NCBI GenBank assembly: GCA_007128555.1 | Contig: SKXF01000015.1 | Span: 1 to 7,115, forward strand | DNA length: 7,115 nt | Direction of reading: 5' to 3' | Origin: Clostridia bacterium | Lineage (GTDB): Bacteria; Bacillota_E; SLMV01; PUMD01 | Shown here: positions 1 through 6,557 of the stretch, piece after piece | How the letters are laid out: each line of letters begins with the position of its first letter | Numbering within the stretch: the first letter of the stretch is position 1 | Notes under the pieces: model-generated | The model's input: only the letters and a program-made list of their open reading frames with translations | Databases searched by the model: none | What the model was told of the DNA's origin: nothing | Position numbers and translations under genes: made by a program

Positions 1-86
1 AATCCGCCGGTGAAAGTCCCCCGCGTAAGATCGCGCAACCACGAACTCGGCTACCACTCAATGATGCCTCCCTCGGCCCCTGGCAC

Positions 87-130
87 ATGTTCTCCCGGAG
101 CGAGGGGCTGCTCTCTCTCCGGGAGAACGT
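87..130 (-). terminator. Strong hairpin downstream of the operon (terminator or 3' stabiliser)
   Basis: A perfect 12-bp inverted repeat has arms at 89-100 (gttctcccggag) and 117-128 (ctccgggagaac). The interior can pair further (102-106 with 111-115, with mismatches in the minus-strand RNA), leaving a small loop. It begins 18 bases after the stop codon of the M24 gene, where a 3' transcript structure is expected. No run of U follows in the minus-strand transcript, so it is not a textbook intrinsic terminator. It may act as a Rho-associated end or as an mRNA 3' stabiliser. The inverted repeat is seen directly; the role is inferred. Confidence 0.6.
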
Positions 131-146
131 ACCACGTGGCGACAGA

Positions 147-1301
147 CTATTCGATAATCCGGTGATGTCCCTTGAGGGGCGACAGCCGAACGGCTCCGCC
201 CTTGGTGACCACGTAGTTGTCGGAGATCAAAAATGCCAGGTCACCCTCCAGCAGGGTCGCCGGGTGATACGAGAGGACCATGTTCTCCCTCAATTCAGCC
301 TCCGGCGGCAGGGGAGCCCGCAGGTCAACCTCGTCGGTGCCGATGGTGTGGCAGTGACGGGTGTGGTTACCAATGACCTTGTATCCTGCCTCGGTGAAGA
401 CGCGGTCTGATACTTCACCGACGATGCCCTTGTGGGCACCGGGAACGGCTGCCTTCGCAGATTCCATGATGGCCCGTTCCGTGGTATCCAGCCTGCGCTT
501 TGCATCCGCCGGCAGATCGCCGAAGGAGAAAACACTCGTCATCTCGCACCAGTAGCCGTAAGGACCCGCATAGACCAGCTCGAACAGGATGACATCGTCC
601 TTCTGAAGCTTCCTGTCAAGGGGCGTGGGAATGGTATAGGGTCTCTGGTCCAGCGAGTATTTCTGCCGGCCCCAGTATCCACCCTGGCCCTTGATGTGCG
701 CCTCGGCCATCGCTGCCACTTCCCAGGCCCGGACGCCCGGCCTGAGGTTTTCCTCGTAGATGTCGAAGGCCTCGGCCATGATGCGCCCCAGGTTATCCAT
801 GACGGCAATCTCGAAGGGGGACTTGATGACGCGCATCTCGTTGACATCGTCGGTCACGTCAACAATTTCGAAGCCCTTGAGGCCCTCGGTGAGATCCACC
901 CACTCCTGCACCAGGAAGGTGACGTCCCTGTTGGCGAGTCCCACGCGCTTGGAACCGCCCGCGGACTCCTTGATCACCTCGCATACGCGGTCGATCGGAC
1001 CGTAGTCGGTCATGATGGTGCTTTCAATGCGAGAGGTGGTGGCCATCTCCTCGCCCCACGCAGCTGCGTAGTTGGACCAGTAAACCAGGAGGGGCTCGGG
1101 TTCGTCCGGAGTGACGATGACGAAGGCTTTCCCAGCCCACAACTCAGCGTTGGTGAAATAGCGCAGGAGTCCGTTCATACCGGGAGCGCCGGCGGCGGGC
1201 AATATGACGGCAGAAAGATCCTTCTCCTTCATAATGTCCTGTAAACGCGCGACCCTCCGCTGAACGTCCTTGGTCAGGTTCTCCTTTGTAATATCTACCA
1301 T
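147..1301 (-). CDS. M24-family (creatinase/aminopeptidase P-like) hydrolase with non-canonical metal site
   Basis: This 384-residue protein has the two-domain layout of the M24 'pita-bread' family. The N-terminal creatinase-like domain covers about residues 10-155 and the catalytic domain about 160-375. Family members hydrolyse X-Pro peptides, creatine, ectoine or, in DddP, cleave DMSP. The five positions that normally bind two metals (Asp, Asp, His, Glu, Glu) read here as Glu241 (FELV), Glu253 (CEMT), His318 (CHTIG), His346 (SYHP) and Asp361 (SDNY). Only the histidine is standard, so ordinary dinuclear Xaa-Pro peptidase activity is doubtful; a creatinase-like metal-free or altered-metal hydrolase fits better. 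It is the last gene of the operon, 35 bases after the dehydrogenase. The ATG at 1301 is chosen, with AGGGG about 12 bases upstream, a rather long spacing. Length is normal for the family. Family is certain, substrate unknown; an ectoine-hydrolase-like role on an N-acyl or cyclic amino compound is only a guess. Confidence 0.88.
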   Translation of the reverse strand: MVDITKENLTKDVQRRVARLQDIMKEKDLSAVILPAAGAPGMNGLLRYFTNAELWAGKAFVIVTPDEPEPLLVYWSNYAAAWGEEMATTSRIESTIMTDYGPIDRVCEVIKESAGGSKRVGLANRDVTFLVQEWVDLTEGLKGFEIVDVTDDVNEMRVIKSPFEIAVMDNLGRIMAEAFDIYEENLRPGVRAWEVAAMAEAHIKGQGGYWGRQKYSLDQRPYTIPTPLDRKLQKDDVILFELVYAGPYGYWCEMTSVFSFGDLPADAKRRLDTTERAIMESAKAAVPGAHKGIVGEVSDRVFTEAGYKVIGNHTRHCHTIGTDEVDLRAPLPPEAELRENMVLSYHPATLLEGDLAFLISDNYVVTKGGAVRLSPLKGHHRIIE

Positions 1302-1336
1302 ATCGGGACATTTCCCCTTTCAACTCAGGACTGTCA

Positions 1337-2335
1337 TCACAGCGCGACAGGATGGACCGGTTCACAGCCCTCGCACATGACCCTTCTCACCTCGGCCAGG
1401 GCCCTGTTCAGCTCGATCGCAGGGCTGGTCCCTGTGCCACCACCCATGTGGGGCGTCAGGATCACGTTATCGAGGTGGCAAAGCGGATGATCGGGGCGTA
1501 GGGGCTCGTACACGAAGACATCAAGCCCTGCTCCCGCTATCAGATCCTGCTGCAGGACCGACACGAGGGCCTCTTCATCCACGATGGCACCCCTGGCAAC
1601 ATTGACGAGGTATCCATCCTTACCAATGAGCTCCAGTTCATCGCGTCCCAGCAGCCCAACCGTGTGGTCTGTCTGTGGGACGGTAACGCATACGTAGTCT
1701 GATTGCTCCAACAGGGAGTGAAGCTCCGGGTGATAGGTTGCGTCATACTGGCTTTCGATGTAGTCGGGCAGCTGGGTTCGCTTGTGGTAGTGGATGTTCA
1801 TCCCCAGCACCCGGGCGCGACGGCCGATCTCCTGGCCGATTTCCCCGAAGCCTATGATGCCCAGGGTCCTGCCAGGGACTTCATGAAGCCTCTCATTGGC
1901 CATCCACATGAAAGCCATGACCTTTTCATCCGTCTCAACGGGGCGCAGACCCCGCATCTTGTACGCACCGGAGACCACCGACTGGTGCGACATCAACAGG
2001 TCCTTGCTGAGGGCCAGGATCATCGTGGTGGCCAGCTCGGCCACACAGTTCGGACCCTTACGTGGCAGGTAGGCGACCTGGGCCCCCTTCTCCTTGGCTG
2101 CAGCCAGGTCAATGTTCGAGTAGTTCCTGCCCATTTTCAGGATCATCTCAACCGGGTCGAACGAACTGAGAAGATCAGCACGGACAGGGACATCCTGCGC
2201 CAGGAGGACATCCGCCTCCGATGCACCGTCTTGTTCACCCGTCAGCAGATCCAGTTCCGGATACTCTGAGGCCAGCTGGCCTGCCGCTTCGTGGTAACGC
2301 TCATCCAGGATCAACACCCGGGGCTTGCGAGTCAA
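1337..2335 (-). CDS. D-isomer-specific 2-hydroxyacid dehydrogenase
   Basis: The 332-residue protein (from the TTG at 2335) belongs to the family of phosphoglycerate, glyoxylate/hydroxypyruvate and (S)-sulfolactate dehydrogenases, cytosolic enzymes that interconvert a D-2-hydroxy acid and a 2-oxo acid. It shows the Rossmann motif GFGEIG at about 162-167 and the catalytic Arg248 (VNVARG), Glu277 (VYEP) and His296 (TPHMGG). At the end of the second Rossmann strand the usual acidic residue is absent; the stretch reads YHKRT, which favours NADP(H). No C-terminal ACT domain is present, so it is not a full-length regulated SerA. Start: a GTG at 2356 abuts the upstream stop codon but has no ribosome site. 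The TTG at 2335 has GGGAG (2344-2348) 8 bases upstream and gives a family-like N-terminus, so I prefer it; the longer form would add 7 residues. The gene follows the Ldh_2 dehydrogenase directly. Family sure, substrate unknown. Confidence 0.9.
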   Translation of the reverse strand: MTRKPRVLILDERYHEAAGQLASEYPELDLLTGEQDGASEADVLLAQDVPVRADLLSSFDPVEMILKMGRNYSNIDLAAAKEKGAQVAYLPRKGPNCVAELATTMILALSKDLLMSHQSVVSGAYKMRGLRPVETDEKVMAFMWMANERLHEVPGRTLGIIGFGEIGQEIGRRARVLGMNIHYHKRTQLPDYIESQYDATYHPELHSLLEQSDYVCVTVPQTDHTVGLLGRDELELIGKDGYLVNVARGAIVDEEALVSVLQQDLIAGAGLDVFVYEPLRPDHPLCHLDNVILTPHMGGGTGTSPAIELNRALAEVRRVMCEGCEPVHPVAL

Positions 2336-2356
2336 AGCGATCACTCCCGTTCGCAC

Positions 2357-3424
2357 TTACAGATTGCAGGGCACGTCCAACTCTGCAGCAATCTCTCTCA
2401 GTTTCGCCACCGTGTTCTTATCGATGGGAATGCCGTTCTTCTGCCGCTCGGCCTTGCGACGCAGCTCCATCTCCCCGGGCAGAAGAATCTCATCGCCGGG
2501 CTCAATCGGTTCTGCCGATTTGACCTGGTCCAACAGGACCTCGAGCCGATCGTAGAAGGTGTCCCTGTCCATGAACATCTCGGGATTGATGGCAATAACG
2601 AAGCTGCCGACGTCGTGATTGGCCAGGTCCTGGAACACATCGGTGCCGAAAAGCGACCCGGTCATCACACCGCTGATGATGTCGGTCATCAGGCTGAGGC
2701 CGTATCCCTTGTACTTGCCGATCGGAAGCTGGGTTCCGCCTTCAAGCTCCTCGGGATCCGTGGTCTGCCTTCCATCCGGGGTCAGGGCCCAGTCGATCGG
2801 GACCTCCCTGCCCTCGCGGGCGAACCAGCGGATCATGCCAACCCCGGACATGGTGAGGGCCATGTCCAGCACGACCGGCTCCGCGTTCTTTCGCGGCACG
2901 GCGATTCCCCAGGGGTTGGTACCCAGTACAGGGTCCTTTGCGCCCCACGGAGCCATTTCAGCAAGGGCATTTGTCATGGAGATCCCAATCATGCCCTGCT
3001 TGGCCGCTCTGTAGGCATGGTAGCCTGCGATGCCGAAGTGATTGCTCTGGCAGACGCCCACCCCCGCAACCCCGTTTTCCTTTGCCTTCTCACAGGCGAG
3101 ATCCATGGCCCTGGCCGCGGCAACATACCCGAAGGCCTTGTTGGCATTCAACAGGGCAAAACCGGCGCCCTCCTTGAGTGTCTCGATCTTTGCGCCAACG
3201 TTGATGCCGCCGTTGGCGACCTGGGCCGTGAGGCGGAAGAACTTCTCCAGGCCCTGGCCCTGCCCGGGGTGCCACCAGTAACATGCGGTGAGAAGGCCCT
3301 CTGACAGAACCTCGCACTCTTCCTCGGTGGTCCCCATGCCGTCCATGAACATGGTTGTCATGAACTCCCGGATCTCGTTCTCGCTGTAGCGGTTAACGTC
3401 TACGTCGTACTGATCAACGCTCAC
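2357..3424 (-). CDS. Ldh_2 (malate/L-lactate/sulfolactate-type) NAD(P)-dependent dehydrogenase
   Basis: The 355-residue protein is of the Ldh_2 family, whose members include ureidoglycolate dehydrogenase AllD, YiaK, malate dehydrogenase and (R)-sulfolactate dehydrogenase ComC. These oxidise a 2-hydroxy acid to a 2-oxo acid with an unusual non-Rossmann NAD(P) fold. Visible signatures are SNHFG (127-131, with the catalytic-type His129), GTNPWG (168-173), DMALT (187-191) and KGYGLSLM (239-246). The N-terminal motif that usually reads SHG is altered to WWHPGQGQG (50-58), which may reflect substrate choice. Length is normal. The GTG start at 3424 has GGAGG 7 bases upstream and overlaps the aminotransferase stop codon by 4 bases (GTGA), a sign of translational coupling. 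It sits beside a D-2-hydroxyacid dehydrogenase, so the two could handle opposite enantiomers of one hydroxy acid. Family assignment is firm; the substrate is not shown by the sequence. Confidence 0.9.
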   Translation of the reverse strand: MSVDQYDVDVNRYSENEIREFMTTMFMDGMGTTEEECEVLSEGLLTACYWWHPGQGQGLEKFFRLTAQVANGGINVGAKIETLKEGAGFALLNANKAFGYVAAARAMDLACEKAKENGVAGVGVCQSNHFGIAGYHAYRAAKQGMIGISMTNALAEMAPWGAKDPVLGTNPWGIAVPRKNAEPVVLDMALTMSGVGMIRWFAREGREVPIDWALTPDGRQTTDPEELEGGTQLPIGKYKGYGLSLMTDIISGVMTGSLFGTDVFQDLANHDVGSFVIAINPEMFMDRDTFYDRLEVLLDQVKSAEPIEPGDEILLPGEMELRRKAERQKNGIPIDKNTVAKLREIAAELDVPCNL

Positions 3425-4566
3425 AATAATCCCTCCATCGCTTTCTTTACTCTCTCCATGGCTTCCCTTAATACTTCCTCCGACTGCAGGAACGTAATCC
3501 TCATGAAACGGTCATCATCGAAGGCAAAACCGGGATAGACAAGGACATGGGCATCTGAGAGGATCCGCTTCGCCACCTCGGCCGAAGAATAACCGGTCGG
3601 GGTAATGTCGAAGAAGACGTACTGCCCTCCGTAGGGGGTTCCGTAGGGGACCCCGATCTCGTCGAGGGCATCGGTGACAACCCTGCCCCGACGCTCATAG
3701 GCTTCGCGCATGTCCCCAATACAGTCCTGGGATCCCGCCAGTGCCGCGAGGGCTCCTCGCTGTGACGCCACCGAGCAGGGTCCACTCATGGCCGCCTTGC
3801 GCCGCTTGAGGACATCGATCATAGAGGCAGGGCCGACGATCCAACCGCAGCGCCACCCACACATGGCGTAGGACTTGGAAACGGCATTCAGGGTGACCGT
3901 TCGCTCCTTCATCCCTGGCAGTGAGGCCGGGCTGGTGTGCCTGGCACCGTAGTACGTGTACATGTCGTAGATGTCGTCGGCAAGCAGGATCAGGTCGTGC
4001 TCCTGGGCGATCCGGCAGATCTCGAGGGTATCCTCTGGCGATATGACGGCTCCCGTGGGATTGTTGGGAGAGACGAAGGCAATCGCCCTGGTCCTATCCG
4101 TTATTCGTTCTGCGATGCGCTCGGGAAAAACGCGGAAGTCTTCCTCGGCATGGGTGATGACCTCGACCTTCCTGGCTCCGGCGAATTCGATCCCATCATA
4201 ATAGCTGTGATAGTTCGGAGCTGGCATGATGATCTCATCGCCCGGCTCGAGAAATGCCTGCAGCATCAAGAAGACCGCTTCCTGCCCTCCATTGGTGATG
4301 AGGACTTCGGTGTGTGGGTCGACATCGATATCATTGATGCGTTTCACTCGCTCAGACACGGCAATGCGCAGGTCGATGAGTCCCTCCACCGGGCTGTATT
4401 CAGCGCCGTCCCTGCCCAGTGCATCCCGGGTTGCGTCGACGATATGCTGGGGCGTGTCAAAGTCCGGATCTCCAATCCCCAGGTTGATCCGATCCTCGTA
4501 CTGGCCCATCTCGGCCACGAGTTCGTACAGGTAGGCCGTTCCGCTCTTTCTGTCAAGCTGTTTCAT
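3421..4566 (-). CDS. Class I/II PLP-dependent aminotransferase
   Basis: The 381-residue protein is of the fold-type-I aspartate/alanine aminotransferase group. It moves an amino group between an amino acid and a 2-oxo acid using pyridoxal phosphate in the cytosol. All key residues are visible: NLGIGDPDFDTP (28-39), YSPVEGL (57-63), SPNNPTG (166-172, with the cofactor-binding Asn169), Asp197 and Tyr200 in ADDIY, the Schiff-base Lys231 in VSKSYAM followed by GWRCGW, and the carboxylate-binding Arg356 in FMRITF. Length is standard for the family. The ATG at 4566 overlaps the stop codon of the preceding gene by 4 bases (ATGA) and has an AGGGAGGG ribosome site 7 bases upstream. Its upstream neighbour is a divergent homologue lacking the lysine, so this is probably the catalytically active partner of the pair. 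The amino donor cannot be told from sequence. Confidence 0.93.
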   Translation of the reverse strand: MKQLDRKSGTAYLYELVAEMGQYEDRINLGIGDPDFDTPQHIVDATRDALGRDGAEYSPVEGLIDLRIAVSERVKRINDIDVDPHTEVLITNGGQEAVFLMLQAFLEPGDEIIMPAPNYHSYYDGIEFAGARKVEVITHAEEDFRVFPERIAERITDRTRAIAFVSPNNPTGAVISPEDTLEICRIAQEHDLILLADDIYDMYTYYGARHTSPASLPGMKERTVTLNAVSKSYAMCGWRCGWIVGPASMIDVLKRRKAAMSGPCSVASQRGALAALAGSQDCIGDMREAYERRGRVVTDALDEIGVPYGTPYGGQYVFFDITPTGYSSAEVAKRILSDAHVLVYPGFAFDDDRFMRITFLQSEEVLREAMERVKKAMEGLL

Positions 4567-5717
4567 CGCCTGGCCCTCCCTCGGTCCTTGCGAAGGATCT
4601 CGGCTGCCCTGACAATACCTTCGAAGGAAGTCGTTGTCGTCAGTCGCATGACGCGTGTGGCACCATAATTCTCTCCATCGGTGTAGCGGTATCCCTTTTC
4701 ATCCAGGACGGACTTCGCCCGCGCGAACTCTCGCTCGTCGGCAAACTTCAGCGCCAAATGGGATGAGGTGGGACTACTGAGAATCTCGATACCCGCTCCA
4801 TCTGACAGGAGGTCAGCGGCCTCTGCCCGGCGCAGGTGCAGGCTCTCGCGAATATCATCGAGTCGCCCGTCGATGTAGCGGTGCGCCTCGACAGCACCCC
4901 ACTGGGACACGGTGCTGGTACAGATGCAGATGATCTGTTTCAGAAGGCGAACCTGTCCATTCAACACATCGGTAGAGCTGACGATGTAGCCGAGAGGCCA
5001 GGATTCCATGCCCACCGCAACCGTCGCTGCACCCATGGCCCGGACGGAATCGGTAATGCCGTAAGATAGAGCCCCTCGATACGCCTGCCCGTGCACCCAG
5101 GGTGCGAGGCCCTGGTCCCAGACAACCGTCGCACCTGATGCATCAGCAGCCTCCAGGACAGAGCGGGTGAACCCCTCGTCCAGGACCCTGCCCGTCAGGC
5201 GGTTCGGGCTTTCGAGGTACAAAATATCGGCACCCTCATCGAGGGCCCTGTTGATGCCATCAAGGGTCGGCTGCAAGTCCCCGTCCACCTGGATCTCGAT
5301 CTCTTCGAGGCGTCGGTACCCGGCAGCGTCCCCTGCGCCCGGATGCACCACGGCTGGCAGTGCGATCTTCCGGGCATCTCCGTGAAAACTCTGCGAGGTG
5401 ATGCAGAGAAAACGCGTCTCCTGTTCCCCTGCCGTTATCAGGACCTGGTCTGAGGTTGCCTCGACATCCAACCGGCGGAGAAATGAACACACGCATTCCT
5501 TCAACGGCTGAATGCCAGCGATATCTGCATAATGGGTCTCGCCGGCTGCCATCTTGTCCGACGCCACCTGGGTCACCGATGGAGGCATAGGCGTCAGCGG
5601 CTGTTCAGACGAGAGATCTCTCAACCCATCCCTCGATGCCGCCGATGGGACCTTCGCACCCATGCCCGATTCCACATGTCTCCTCACTGCTGCCTCGACA
5701 ACTCCCGGATCTTTCAC
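4563..5717 (-). CDS. Divergent aminotransferase-fold protein lacking the PLP lysine
   Basis: The 384-residue protein (from the GTG at 5717) has the fold-type-I aminotransferase outline but lost key residues. The usual SPNNPTG reads SPNRLTG (170-176), so the cofactor-binding Asn is Arg. The Asp that contacts the PLP ring nitrogen is kept (Asp201 in VVWDQG). The segment that should carry the Schiff-base lysine (229-240, ending in GMESW before PLGY) has no lysine at all. The C-terminal substrate-carboxylate Arg is kept (Arg358 in VMRLT). It may be a pseudoenzyme, a heterodimer partner of the canonical aminotransferase encoded next, or an enzyme using another residue. There are no internal stops or frameshifts, and its overlap with the next gene argues that it is translated. 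Start: GTG at 5717 has AGGAAGGGG (5724-5732) 6 bases upstream; a TTG at 5744 without a well-placed site would add 9 residues. Fold is likely; function unknown. Confidence 0.85.
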   Translation of the reverse strand: MKDPGVVEAAVRRHVESGMGAKVPSAASRDGLRDLSSEQPLTPMPPSVTQVASDKMAAGETHYADIAGIQPLKECVCSFLRRLDVEATSDQVLITAGEQETRFLCITSQSFHGDARKIALPAVVHPGAGDAAGYRRLEEIEIQVDGDLQPTLDGINRALDEGADILYLESPNRLTGRVLDEGFTRSVLEAADASGATVVWDQGLAPWVHGQAYRGALSYGITDSVRAMGAATVAVGMESWPLGYIVSSTDVLNGQVRLLKQIICICTSTVSQWGAVEAHRYIDGRLDDIRESLHLRRAEAADLLSDGAGIEILSSPTSSHLALKFADEREFARAKSVLDEKGYRYTDGENYGATRVMRLTTTTSFEGIVRAAEILRKDRGRARR

Positions 5718-5760
5718 GGCATGCCCCTTCCTCTGCAGGCCCAATCTCCGGGCCTGACCT

Positions 5761-6432
5761 TTATGAGAGCAACCTGCTCTTGGCCCCCGTCACATGGTTG
5801 ACCACCGCTCGTACTGCCCTGTCTCTATCTTCTGCCTCCAACGCGTCAATAATTTCGCGATGTTCCTCAATCGCCTCGCGCATATTCACATACGGTGAGA
5901 TGCTCTGATAGCCTGCATAAATAAGCTCATCGCGAAGGTCGCTCATTATGCGCACAATTTTGTTGTTGCCCGTGAGACGCAAGATCTCGAGGTGCATCCT
6001 CTTGTTCAGCTGGAAAAACCGCCACATGTCGTCGGTCTCCAGGCACGACTCCTGCTCACGGAGCATCCGGTCGAAAATCCCACGACGGAACCTGACCCCA
6101 ACCAGGCCGCGGTCAATGATTTCCTCGACAGAAAACTTCTCCAGGCACCGCTGCAGATCATAGGCATCCAGGATGCTCCGCAACGAGATGTCTGCAACGA
6201 TTACGCCGTGATTATCGAGTTGCCTGACCAGCCCCGTGGTTGACAGCTTCAGAAGGCTCTCCCTGATGGGGGTCCGACTCATTCCCAGCTCCTCGGCCAA
6301 CCTTGTCTCCGTCAACGTGGTCCCGGGCTCGAGCTCCCCCGATATGATCTTCCTCTTGATCATCTGGTAGGCCCGTTCTCGAAGCGTACCCCCGGCCGGT
6401 TTCCTTTTTTTATATACTCCCCCTACACTCAA
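5761..6432 (-). CDS. GntR-family transcriptional regulator, FCD (FadR-like) subfamily
   Basis: The 223-residue protein (from the TTG at 6432) has a winged helix-turn-helix at about 16-81, with the recognition helix SRTPIRESLLKL at 52-63. It is followed by an all-helical FCD ligand-binding domain at about 90-215. The metal/ligand residues of FCD domains are visible as Asn143 and His147 (N-x3-H), His191 (EEHREI) and His213 (VNHVTG), so a small carboxylate-type effector bound through a metal is plausible. It is the first gene of the operon, 43 bases before the next start, and probably controls it and itself through the phased GT-N2-AC sites upstream. Start: the TTG has GAGGAGG at 6440-6446, 7 bases upstream; an in-frame GTG at 6480 lacks a ribosome site and would add 16 residues. 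A run of seven A (minus strand) lies just after the start in an AAA-AAA-AGG context. Effector unknown. Confidence 0.9.
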   Translation of the reverse strand: MSVGGVYKKRKPAGGTLRERAYQMIKRKIISGELEPGTTLTETRLAEELGMSRTPIRESLLKLSTTGLVRQLDNHGVIVADISLRSILDAYDLQRCLEKFSVEEIIDRGLVGVRFRRGIFDRMLREQESCLETDDMWRFFQLNKRMHLEILRLTGNNKIVRIMSDLRDELIYAGYQSISPYVNMREAIEEHREIIDALEAEDRDRAVRAVVNHVTGAKSRLLS

Positions 6433-6439
6433 GCAACTG

Positions 6440-6446
6440 CCTCCTC
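6440..6446 (-). promoter_or_regulatory. Ribosome binding site deciding the regulator start
   Basis: GAGGAGG on the minus strand lies 7 bases before the TTG at 6432. It is the strongest Shine-Dalgarno match in the leader and is the reason for choosing the TTG over the in-frame GTG at 6480. Confidence 0.7.
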
Positions 6447-6494
6447 GGCACGATTCTAATGTCACAACAAGCCCCAACACCGCAGTCTACGCTC

Positions 6495-6522
6495 AGTATA
6501 CACTAAGTGCACATCATGTGCA
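6495..6522 (-). promoter_or_regulatory. Candidate sigma-70-type promoter of the operon
   Basis: On the minus strand a -10 box TATACT (6500-6495) stands 16 bases from a weak -35 box TGCACA (6522-6517). Transcription would begin near 6488, about 55 bases before the regulator start codon. The -10 match is good (five of six) and the -35 moderate. The overlap with the operator hexamers supports the placement. Inferred from motif only. Confidence 0.45.
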
Positions 6523-6523
6523 C
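6496..6523. promoter_or_regulatory. Candidate GntR/FCD operator: three phased GT-N2-AC sites
   Basis: GTATAC (6496-6501), GTGCAC (6507-6512) and GTGCAC (6518-6523) are separated by exactly 5 bases each, so their centres repeat every 11 bp, about one helical turn. Each fits the GT-N-AC palindromic core known for FadR-subfamily GntR operators. The two GTGCAC sites together form a perfect 17-bp palindrome (7-bp arms around TCA). The sites cover the putative -10 and -35 boxes, so binding of the adjacent regulator would block transcription. The repeats are seen directly; the role is inferred. Confidence 0.6.
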
Positions 6524-6557
6524 ACAGCTCACACGTGTTGAATCTTTTGCCACTCAT

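Noticed and set aside
1..88. Minus-strand open stretch from an ATG at 88 to the window edge
   Set aside because: Too short, no ribosome site, composition not like the neighbouring genes, and no family recognised. The plus-strand motif GGTGAAAGTCCC briefly suggested group II intron RNA, but no other intron domain is visible.
432..1244. Long plus-strand open frame of 270 codons opposite the M24 gene
   Set aside because: It is antisense to a clear M24 protein, has no family motifs, and is expected from the codon bias of the real gene.
2291..3304. Long plus-strand open frame of 337 codons opposite the Ldh_2 gene
   Set aside because: Antisense shadow of a well-supported dehydrogenase; no recognisable domain and no operon context.
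6405..6411. Run of seven A near the start of the regulator as a programmed frameshift site
   Set aside because: The run is not in the phase of the A-AAA-AAG slippery heptamer relative to the reading frame, and no product in a second frame is evident.
6531..6538. Perfect 8-bp palindrome ACACGTGT near the operator
   Set aside because: It does not fit the GT-N2-AC pattern or the 11-bp spacing of the three other sites, and 8-bp palindromes occur by chance.
6465..6557. Small minus-strand frame starting ATG right after the permease TAA, about 31 codons
   Set aside because: It runs through the promoter and operator, has no clear ribosome site, and shows no recognisable protein family.
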